64,000 bases of DNA from Ornithodoros turicata (taxonomy: Eukaryota; Arthropoda; Arachnida; Ixodida; Argasidae): the NCBI RefSeq assembly GCF_037126465.1, contig NC_088210.1:20299511-20363510 (forward strand), read 5' to 3'. A program made the position numbers and the translations under genes. Positions 55,277 to 64,000 of the stretch are shown here, one piece after another; within the stretch, counting starts at the first letter, position 1, and every line of letters starts with the position of its first letter. The notes under the pieces are model-generated. The model was not told the DNA's origin. It was given only the letters and a program-made list of their open reading frames with translations, and made no database searches.

Positions 55277-55453
55277 CTATTTCCGAAAGCATGAAACTGC
55301 GTTGAAGTAGCACCGCCAGTAGAGTTTGCCTTCGCCCGCGCGCCGGTGCAGTTCCATTTGTGAACTCATCCCGCCGGGCTCGGACTGGAATGCCTTGAAG
55401 AGTGGTTGCATCAGCTTGTTCAGCAACATCGTGGATCGCTTTGGGTACTGCGT
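55277..55453 (-). CDS. allatostatin-CC (double C) precursor, last coding exon
   Basis: Neuropeptide hormone of the arthropod somatostatin-like allatostatin C group; such peptides are secreted and act on somatostatin-type GPCRs. On the minus strand, after the very strong acceptor CCTTTTTGTTTTTACGCAG, a 58-codon phase-0 frame encodes a spacer and then His-Arg-Arg, the peptide AGEGKLYWRCYFNAVSCF, Arg-Lys and TAG. YWRCYFNAVSCF is the family hallmark; its two cysteines form the peptide ring. The dibasic sites flank the peptide exactly as prohormone convertases need, and the absence of Gly means no C-terminal amide. The signal-peptide exon, expected at higher coordinates, was not found and may lie beyond the window. 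The longer antisense frame on the plus strand is a shadow. Confidence 0.88.
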   Translation of the reverse strand, partial: TQYPKRSTMLLNKLMQPLFKAFQSEPGGMSSQMELHRRAGEGKLYWRCYFNAVSCFRK

Positions 55454-56109
55454 CTGCGTAAAAACAAAAAGGTATCTTCACTTGCACGGATTGTCATCAG
55501 ATAAGTTTGTTTCGCGCAATGACAGGTTCTGTTACGTTAAGACGGACTTACTTTTTAAGAAAATCTATGGGGAATTTTTGTTCGCAGGGGTCTCGTAAAC
55601 CTCGCTAAATTTCGACACGAAACAGGTACAGGCGTGATCACCCCGAGTTTGTCTAGGGAATGACATATTTTGGAAGGCCAGACGCAATCCACTGATATTT
55701 TGCAAATTAAAGTTTGTCAAAGTTTCAATACATGAGAGTCTATGGGAGACGCAACAAAATCCCTTCTCTCGGCCCGCCCGCCCGCAATATTTGGGTCAAA
55801 ATAATGTCATTTCCTCGAGTAACAGTCGGGGAATTTATTGCAAACAACCAATTTGACAAGCTTACTGCCATTTTCCAGATCCCTGCGAATGAAAATAATG
55901 GCTTTGTCGTTTGCTAGCATGTTCTGAGCGCTGGCGCCGATTACATTACTTCCTTAAAGCGCGGCAGGAAAGCAAAGCGAAGAAAACAAATTTGCGACGG
56001 TGCAGCCAACTCTCTTCGGAAGCGAACGTTAATTAGACCTCATGAGTCCGCGTTAAATACAACACAAACAGAATGGATTCATCCGTCGCTTTATGCATGG
56101 TATATGCAA

Positions 56110-56208
56110 ATGAAGAGCAAACGCAAGAACGACACGGACAAACAGAGGACAGCCGTTTGCCCCGTACAAACGCTATCCTCTGTCCGTCCGTGTCATTCTT
56201 GCGTTTAT
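56110..56208. mobile_element. foldback element, about 100 bp
   Basis: AAACGCAAGAACGACACGGACAAACAGAGGAC at left pairs with GTCCTCTGTCCGTCC-type right arm ending CATTCTTGCGTTT. Arms of about 33 bp, few mismatches. Confidence 0.75.
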
Positions 56209-56347
56209 TCATCATGCTGCCAAAATCAACACGCTCTCCATCTCCTTGCGCTTCTGTCTGTATAAGCGCGTAGGAAACAGCAATTTGCGCTTTTCCATTT
56301 TCTCTCCTTCTCAAAAGCAGCAATAGTAATAAACCCTGGTTTGTAAG

Positions 56348-56348
<1 letters not shown>

Positions 56349-56378
<30 letters not shown>

Positions 56379-56380
56379 GG
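56349..56380. repeat. (GTG)n microsatellite
   Basis: About nine GTG units with one GTGCTG interruption. Confidence 0.85.
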
Positions 56381-56394
56381 AAGGGCTAGCCGTT

Positions 56395-56500
56395 GTCGAC
56401 CTCACAGAAGTGGGCGACGTCACAACTGACGCCCTGGGGTAATGTGCGTCCTGGGCCGACTTCTTCTGGTTTGTGACCTTTCGGTGTTACCAGGTTGCCA
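56395..56500 (-). mobile_element. SINE fragment
   Basis: AATGTGCGTCCTGGGCCGACTTCTTCTGG is the reverse complement of the conserved SINE body; both the tRNA head and the 3' tail are missing. Confidence 0.55.
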
Positions 56501-57756
56501 CCGAATAGCCATCGCGGCGCGCTTGAATTATTATAATTATATATTATACAAGTAATGGCAATCCGATATATGTTCACCCTGACCGCGCTGTGGAATGTAA
56601 TTATGAGACAGCCTGTTACCGATATTAAGGGATTACAAGAGATTACGTCGAATACAAGCCTTGAATAACGCACAGATGACGTGCTTGCAACCGAAAATTA
56701 GTCACTGGGTTCGTCACTTTCACATGGAAATTGAAATGTAAAGAAGCGGAAATACTGATAACTGAAAAAGACAATTTCAGCTACACTTTTTTTTTCCACA
56801 GAATTATTGCACGCACTGTGGCGGATTACTCGATAATTTCTCCCGTCAGTTGTTCAGGGAAGAGTAAGATCAGTATTCGGTACGAACGAAAAAAAAAAAA
56901 AAGTATAGCATCATCCTGTCGCTCTCTGTTGCACACAGTATGTAATGTCATAATAAGAACGGACATTTAAAGGGTCACTAATGCGTAAAAGTAAACTGAT
57001 TCCGCGTGTTTTTTTTTAAATCGTTGCTGATACGCAATTTATGCGAAGTAGGGAGTTATTACATTAGTTTTGATAACAAACTAGAGCTATTAGCCTTAAC
57101 GTAGTCAGGACTCGCTGTTCCAGCACAACGTAGTCTGGAGAAGGTAAAAACAAGAACAAGAAAAAAACAAAAAGAAACAAAACCAACATAAGCAACAGAT
57201 ATGATAAAAAAAAAACACACAAGCGAAACCGGAATAAAGGCCTAATATATCTAGAGATGATGGCATCAAAAAGGGAAAGTGAAAATAGGCAGACAGCAAA
57301 CGATTGGATTTCATTGGATGGAAGAGAATACTAATATAGAGATTGCAGTTTCACTACTGTAGAGGAAACGAGCGAGTGGAAAAGTCGAAAGGGCAAACTA
57401 GTCGTATAACATAGTGCCCTCGCTTAGAGCTATTGAAGATACTTGCACAGCCGAACCAACTACAGCCAAGTCAGTTACCGAATCAATTAAATATGTGGAG
57501 CGTGCTAACACCGAAGGTGCGTGTTAAACTGCGTCATTAATCAATCAATTGTTCCAACTTGCATATAAACAATATAGAGGGGGGGCTCATACGCTTTACC
57601 ATGTCGCAGTAATTCATTTATTGGTGGCCCAAAGGACGCTCGTCACTCCGAACTTAATTGGTTTGTTTTGCGCTCCGCCCGGTCCTTTTTATTCGTGAAA
57701 TGAATTAGTCACGATCTACATAATTAAGTGCGACTCGATTTAAATCGCAGTTGTAG

Positions 57757-57833
57757 AGGTTCCGCTTTCATGAAGGCGGCCGTCGGCAAGACCTTTCTCG
57801 TCAACCGTCTCGACAGGCTCCCGAAGTGTATAG
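57757..57833 (+). CDS. candidate exon, unknown
   Basis: GC-rich stretch in AT-rich surroundings, between acceptor CGCAGTTGTAG and donor GTGAGT. From the ATG at 57770 it reads MKAAVGKTFLVNRLDRLPKC and ends in phase 1. Another frame is open from the acceptor. No family recognised and no following exon found. Confidence 0.22.
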
Positions 57834-58054
57834 GTGAGTTTTAGGTATAGAACGTTTTCGCCTCATATGGTGAAAAAATAAACAAATAAATAAATAAAAT
57901 AAAATAACAATAAAACGAGAAACAATAGAGACGTTAAACTATATCTTGTCAATTATAACGTGTTCAGAAATCGTATACGTAGCATATAATCGCAGTAACA
58001 AGCATTGAATATCTACTACAAGAAAAACATGACCCTGAATCCCAACTTCTTTCT

Positions 58055-58262
58055 AATTGGCTTCTATAGTGCTTGGATAGCTTAACACTTCCACTGCTAC
58101 TGGGAGGTACCCGGGTTCGAATCCCGGTGCCGGCTGTGATATCTGGGGTTTTTCCTGGGTTTTCCGCAGTCGCTTTCAGATATATGTCGGCACAGTTCCC
58201 TTAGAAGTCGGCCCAGGACGTACATTCCCCAAGGGCGCCAGTCGTGACGTTTCCACTTTTTT
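58055..58262 (+). mobile_element. tRNA-derived SINE
   Basis: Head TGCTTGGATAGCTTAACAC and B box GGGTTCGAATCCC, body TTTTTCCTGGGTTTTCCGC, ATGTCGGCACAGTTCCC, GAAGTCGGCCCAGGACG, ending GCGCCAGTCGTGACG. Same subfamily as the 26.7-kb copy. Confidence 0.83.
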
Positions 58263-59174
58263 CTTTTCTTTTCACGAAAGCGGTGCACGCGCTCAACAAT
58301 AACGTTCTGACTCGTACTAATGGAAATTGACATGCCGCTCAAACCTGGAGGACAATGAACTTTGAACTGGGGAATGAACGAATGAACCGAGGAATGAAAT
58401 GAACAACGTCGCTGCTGGCCTGCCCACCACCAGGTGGTGGTATTGCGCGCTCTTGTCGACTTCCTCAGCGCTTCGAGCCTGCTTGATACTCTGTGACAAC
58501 TTCTGTGACACTCTGTGTTCGCGCGGTCCCTGACATTATGAACCAACGAGTGTTTCTCGGTGCCTAACATCTCCCTCCTTTTCCCTTTATACTTTTTCGT
58601 TTTTTTTTCTGCCTATATACCCACAAACGCGTTTTGGAGTAGCCAGTCCTGACTGGGTCGGGACTAACCTCTCCATGTTTTCCTTTATATACAATCCAAT
58701 CCAATCCGATGTTCCCCGTGTCTGTCCTTCTTGTTTCTTCGTCGTCGCCTCTTCAGGAAATGAACTCCACTGTACTATCCGTTAACAACGCGTCTTATTG
58801 AGCTTAGGCAACTATAGACCATTGAAGTGCTAATACCTGTGGAGATCCCTAATGATGTCGTTCGGCCACTTGAGACACATGTGGCTGTGGCATTGCAGCC
58901 CAACGACACCTTGCACGCTACATCACAATGTGAGTAATTCGAGCGGACGGAAACTATAGCATTGAATGGCGGTCTGAAAACTGTCTCTTCCGCAATGACT
59001 CGCGAACTAAGGAACCAGAATGACGCCGGTTCCGATTGAATGGCGGAGCCAATATTGCATGAAGCGTGTCAGGCACAGATAAATGCGGAGGGTATGCGTA
59101 GGATTCAGCTGTGATTTGATACAATATAATACCTGCAGGTCGGATGCGCCCTCATAGTTTAACACGAGCGTGAC

Positions 59175-59903
59175 TGGCCGTCGGACTTGTGCCCGTTACT
59201 CGAGAAAAGGGATTGGTTACCGTTACTTCTACGAAAAAAGTAATTGATTACCGTTACCAATTACTCGACTCGAAATCTAATTGAGGAACGAGTAGAAAAA
59301 TAACGCGTTACAACGGTTGTTACTCTGCATTCTCGCAAATCATACCTGTCTTTGTGTGCCTCAGAAAGGAAGGAAATAAGAAAAAAGAAAAGGTTCGACA
59401 GCAGAACAGCTGAAATAACACCAAAAACAAAAATGTGTAGGACAAGTAGATCTGTACGTCTACTGTTTTTATCGCCCGGGAAGACGTTGATCTGATTGTG
59501 GAAGAGCATCACGTGGAACTTCCCCATGACTCACTAAAACCTCCAAAGCTTCAATACTACCACACTGGTGTAGGAAGAGACTAGGGAGAGAGACCCTAAA
59601 ATTCCAGAATTCCAGAAACGTTATTACAATGGCCTCCGCTTGTTATAGTAGAACGGCCCAACAAAGGCTGACGACACGATGGGCTTGGCTTGGGGCAGAA
59701 CATCTGAAAGATAAGTTAATCACTGCGGGAAAAGTAATCAATTACTGAGTAATCGATTATTCAGAAAAATAATTGATCACTCGAAGAGTTACTTTGACAC
59801 TAAAGTAACTGATTACTCGATTACTCGAAAAATTACTAAAAAAAGTAATTAATTACAAGTAACGAAATTACTAGTAACGCGTTATACACAAGTCTGCTGG
59901 CCA
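59175..59903. mobile_element. hAT-like non-autonomous element
   Basis: Ends TGGCCGTCGGACTTGTG and CACAAGTCTGCTGGCCA are inverted repeats. The interior is dominated by GTTACTCG/TAATTGATTAC-type words. Target duplication not clear. No transposase. Confidence 0.6.
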
Positions 59904-60004
59904 TAGAGTCAAATATCATGCGAAGTGTTATGTAGTGAAAAAATACTCCAAGCGCCTGGAGAATACACACTATAAAAACTGGTTTACTCTGGCTCGCATT
60001 TTTT

Positions 60005-60440
60005 CACCGAATGCGACTCGATGTGGCTTTTTCACCTCAGTGGCGTTACCGCTTGAGACAAGTAGACCCTCCCAGATGCTGTCACTGCGGTGCTCTAGAG
60101 AATCTGGAGCACATTCTTCTTCGTCGCCCACACTACCAACCTTCCCGAACCGCACTCTCCGGGTCTCTTAGTCAGCTGGACTCTCGCCCCCCCCCCCCCA
60201 CCTCTCACAAAATTGCTTGGTCCCTGGCCAAATCAAGCCCACAAACGCTCTGCGCTCAAAGCTCTTTTGACCTTTCTGGACACAATCGGAATTCCATCCT
60301 TATTGTGAAGGGGCTCATTATTTCATTCCCCACATCACCACCAGCAATGGGGTAGAGTATCGCCCCTGGCGATGAAACTACCCATTCATCATCTTGAAAT
60401 ATAGTAGCAGTTGTTGTTGTTGACACTCCGGCTTGACGCA
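60005..60440 (+). pseudogene. non-LTR retrotransposon 3' end with zinc-knuckle remnant
   Basis: One frame encodes RLRQVDPPRCCHCGALENLE-H, the C-x2-C-x5-E-x2-H part of the LINE C-terminal knuckle; the last cysteine is replaced by Arg. It is followed by a 3' hairpin GGGGTAGAGTATCGCC...GGCGATGAAACTACCC and a (TTG)n tail. A 13-base C run sits in the frame. Truncated copy. Confidence 0.65.
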
Positions 60441-61398
60441 GTAAGATAAAACAACTAAAAAGTAGACCTTCCACCACCTATGTACAGCTACAGTAGAAGC
60501 ACGCGTTTAATGCTATGTGACTCGCGCCTCGCAGGGTGCTCTAACTGGTGACGCAGAAAATGCGTTTGCGGCGGCTGAAGTAAGTGACGTACCGTACACA
60601 GTCCTCGGCCTCCTCATTTTGAATTATAATAAGTTGCTGTCTTCCCGAGATGCGCATCCAAGCAAACACGAAGAACCTGCTTCACTATCGTTACGTTCCA
60701 TTACAAAACCGAGCAGAATTATGTGACACTCGTCCGGAAAGCCGAGGCGAAGCATACAGCACGGTTGCTTCACCTGCGTACACTGTGCTCGTGCAGCGAA
60801 AGCACGCTTTACAAGACAACACAAACAAACATTTTGCCAGAATTCACTCGCTATTTTGAAGAATGCGTTAAAATACTGGTTGTGGGTTAGCCTCGCACGC
60901 GGCTTATGATAACTGGTGCACTTCTCTCGTCTCACGCCTCAGAGCAACAACAACAACTCCCTGTTTTGTGCCGCCGTATTGAAATGGATGTGCAGTACTG
61001 GTTCGCAATGGCTCCCCTGGGTGTTGTCTGCCCCTTCGTCTTGACATTTGATGCAGTCGGGCGTATAGAGAACATCGTGCATGTAATTTTCTATACAGGG
61101 TGTTTCACTTTACGTGCCGCGAAGGTCTATTAAAAAAAATCTACGTCTGAAAATTATGGTGTCAGTGGAATTTGTCTTAAAACTTTTGCCAGATACTACG
61201 AATAAATAATCCCATCACATTTTAAATCAAGTGAATGAAATTTCTCGATAATAAGTCGGTTGTGAGTGATTTTTCTCGATACGATTTTTGGTCGCGGTTA
61301 GCTCCTCAACCTAACAATTGTGCATTCTAAATTGCGCAATTTATTAATCACACTAGTCGTCCCGCGACGTAGAGCCACGAATTACCATTATTATCATA

Positions 61399-62127
61399 CA
61401 GGGTGTTTATTTTTATCCTTTACAGATTTTTTAGTAAAAACGAGCAATGAGAACAGCATAGATGTCGCTTTTGCAGTTGTGTTATACTATGCCAGGCGGA
61501 CATCTTCTTGAAGAAAGTATGCAACTATACAAGACGACTAATAACCTAAAATTCCATAATTGACTCATTAATTAGGATATCTGAAAGCCTGTTGAAAGCC
61601 ATTCCATCTTTTTTTTTTTTACATTCCAGAAAAGAGCGCGTCCCGTGAAATATCGGTCGCTGAATTTGGGTATGCAATTGTGCCGAAAGCGGAAAGGCGC
61701 GCCTCGGGAGCGCATCCTACTCCAATCATTTCCATCGCTCCAAATCACGTGGCCCGTGACGTCACGTGACGTGAAAGGTGCGCTGGGCTCCCCGCGTTTT
61801 AGGTCGCCACGGTTTCGGTTTCGGCTCATTTGCATATCGAAATTCGGGGATGGATATTTTAACTCACGTGCATGTTTCAGGATTTTTTTTTAAAACGTGG
61901 AATGACTTTCAACGAGTATAGTCTCTCATTCTGCTATCTTGCTTTTGCCCCAAATATCGTTATTAAAGAGTTAATTAATGAATTTTAGGTAATTAGACAT
62001 CTCGTAATTGCATACTTTCTTCGAGAGGATGTCCATCTGGCATAGTATAGCTGCAAAAACGACATCTATTGTGTTCTCATTGTTTTTTTAAATAAAAAAT
62101 CTGTAGAGAATAAAAAGAAACACCCTG
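61399..62127. mobile_element. full-length foldback element with CAGGGTGTTT ends
   Basis: Ends CAGGGTGTTTATTTTTATCC and GAATAAAAAGAAACACCCTG. The arms continue inward for most of its 729 bp: AACGAGCAATGAGAACA pairs with TGTTCTCATTG, and G-rich inner blocks pair around GTGACGTCACGTGAC. Ends resemble mariner-type elements. No coding. Confidence 0.78.
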
Positions 62128-62796
62128 CATATACGAAACGTGGCTGTCTTTAAAGAGTTACACCGTTTGTCCGCTTCGTAAACGCCAGGCATTGCGGGAA
62201 CGTTGCTAGCAATTTGCTACAATAATTCGCCCTGCCGTATCCACAAAGCATGGTGACATGATAGAACTTTGCCGTATCCGTAATATATGCTCTTTGTTTG
62301 AAGCTTCGTGAACACGTACCATTGAGTAGAGGGTACACAACGAAAATCTTCGGAAGACAAACACTGCGAATTATGTAGTCTGCGCAGTGACCCGTCTATC
62401 CCTGTGCACTTAAGTCCCCTCTTAAGTGCTTCGGCTACCAGTGGTGCCAAATCTGCGTCGCTTCTTAGCTGAACCGTTGAGTGAATGACATCGTTAAGCC
62501 TGCAGCGCCCCACGAACAGCGCCCGGCTGTGCGGGAGAGCTTTCGGCCGCCGACAACCACTGTTGGTTTCGGAAGAAAAGCAAGGAAAAATGGCTGGTCG
62601 TTCCATTGTTTCTAGGACGGACTTTTATTGGCTCCCGGTATGGCTCCGTCTCCCCTGGCGAGTGTACAGAAGGTTTCCATCTAACTTATTTTCTTCCTTT
62701 GTCGGCGAGTTAAGTCACGTCTGCTGATAAGGCTGGTTGGTTCTTTCTGGATCTGTTCCAACGGCACATTAAGTTATATTTTTATCTTCCGAATCT

Positions 62797-63122
62797 GTGT
62801 GTGCACGCGAGCGATAGACATCCCCTTAGAATATTCAAGCGGAAGAAAAAGCTAAAAACTGTTCGCGGGGCCGACGTTCCGCCGAGTGTTTGAATATCGT
62901 TAGTGGCGACTGCGCACTTAGCAGACGACAACTTCTGCGTCTTTTCCTGTCGTCTGCTACGGAATATCTCGTGGCTGCACGGCAAGATATTCACCATGGT
63001 TAGCTGTTAATGAAAATACATGACGTAATGCGCTTGCGCTTACGTGGCAGCAGAAAGCTATGACGTTTTTCATATCTTCCGTCGGAGCATTCTGGGGAAC
63101 ATCACTCGTGTGAATACACGAA
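62797..63122. mobile_element. family E element
   Basis: Left end GTGCACGCGAGCGATAGACATCCCC, central ATTAGCAGACGACAACTTCTGCG-like pair with TGTCGTCTGCTACGGAATATC, right end ATCACTCGTGTGAATACACG. Shows that the family carries an inner inverted repeat as well as the terminal one. Confidence 0.7.
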
Positions 63123-64000
63123 GTCAGACATTCTACAAGGGAGAAGAAATCATAGACGGTGTTCATACATAAAGGTGGGTTATTAAAGACACTCAAAAGC
63201 ACGTAAGAAAGTGAAAAAATGGACAGGTAAGAAGAAGGGTAGAGATAGAGAGGGACAGGCATACAGACAGATAGATGGTGAGACGGACGGACGGATAGAT
63301 GGAATATAATTTATTTATTTATTTATTGTGATTAGAATATATTTAATGAACGGTCCAAACACGAAGTGCAGCACATCAACTGTATTAGAAAGCGCTCGGC
63401 GATCGTTCTTATAGAATGCCATGTTTCGTGTTTACCAGGAAACCAGCGCGCAGTGCCATTTTTTTATTTATTCGTAATCAATCAATCGTTCCAAAACAAG
63501 CACACATACCGTAACTTCGGTTTATTTTCCTTTATTTTCTTTAGCCTGAGATGTACATGTAGCAAGGGTGGCACTGGGAGCTGGGCAACTCAGATATTCT
63601 CCTTCTGCCGAGCTCCTTAGATTGGGTCAAGAAAATCGGACTTTTCGATTGGGATCAATTTTCTTTGCTGTCGGATGCTTGTTTTACGACACGCGGGGTT
63701 TGTGGGAAGAGGCGCCATAATCGTTAAAGCTGTAAAAAGAGCCGTCATCAACGCGACGGCGGTGGCCCCCCTGCTGGGCTAAATGCGAACCCATTTCAAA
63801 CGACTTTGCGAAGAAATTCGAGAACGGAATATCAATAGGGCAAAAGTATTTCCGCAGCTATGTGTTCCGTGGGATGGCGGTTATTACATGTTTCTTGAAA
63901 CGATGCGGCTAATGAGGCTGACGCCATTTTTCAGAGAGCGTACACTGACTCCACCTTGCGGCATACCTGCTTGGCATAGAAAAACATAAAATATAAAATA

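Noticed and set aside
55326..55598. Plus-strand frame with CELIPPG and several cysteines, at first taken for a paralogue of the four-Cys protein
   Set aside because: It is antisense to the allatostatin-CC exon, whose peptide, processing sites and splice acceptor are far stronger evidence.
62217..62606. 129-codon minus-strand open frame with protein-like middle part
   Set aside because: No domain recognised, no good start context or splice partners, and flanked by repeats; a homology search would be needed to revive it.
1..64000. CRISPR arrays, operons, bacterial promoters or plasmid origins
   Set aside because: The sequence is eukaryotic: spliced genes, SINEs, LINEs and microsatellites. The tandem arrays lack CRISPR repeat-spacer structure.
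55454..64000. Signal-peptide exon of the allatostatin-CC gene and a neighbouring allatostatin C gene on the minus strand
   Set aside because: I looked by eye for donor sites with phase-0 signal-peptide frames and for the C-x-F-N-x-x-S-C pattern and found none; they may lie outside the window or have been missed.

Overview
The window is animal nuclear DNA, most probably from an ixodid tick or a close chelicerate relative. The support is: multi-exon genes with GT-AG introns, a complete homologue of the horseshoe-crab clotting protease factor C, an arthropod allatostatin-CC hormone exon, and many copies of a tRNA-derived SINE that looks like the tick Ruka type. Microsatellites, LINE tails and foldback elements fill most of the rest. 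The species call is inference.

Layout. (1) 1-3250 has no recognised gene. (2) 3809-6931, plus strand: eight consecutive in-phase exons of a calpain cysteine protease closest to the CAPN5/TRA-3 type; the N-terminal exons are not found. (3) 6932-10700: repeats only. (4) 11250-23654, plus strand: a complete 16-exon factor C-like gene. The exons join in phase into a 922-residue secreted zymogen: signal peptide, Cys-rich LPS-binding-type region, EGF, two CCP, LCCL, C-type lectin, two CCP and trypsin-like protease. Its introns carry foldback elements and SINEs. (5) 27504-34691, plus strand: a five-exon gene for a 135-residue secreted four-cysteine protein of unknown family, with a TATA/Inr-like core promoter. 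(6) 34692-49850: a transposon-rich stretch with nested hAT-like and mariner-like non-autonomous elements, an 84-bp minisatellite, a perfect 41-bp-arm palindrome and a degenerate tandem array. (7) 49858-58000: several short orphan exons (FN3-like, half-Kazal and others). On the minus strand lies the last coding exon of an allatostatin-CC precursor, with the mature peptide and its dibasic processing sites intact. (8) 58000-64000: LINE and SINE fragments and three inverted-repeat elements.

Functionally the clearest unit is the factor C-like protease, in horseshoe crabs the LPS-triggered start of the coagulation cascade. It keeps the catalytic triad and the unusual Phe-Ile activation bond. It lacks one CCP module, and its LPS-contact tripeptide and lectin module are changed. 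The other genes show no evident pathway link to it.

Exon boundaries were set by reading frame, splice consensus and match to known families. No transcript or database search was available.
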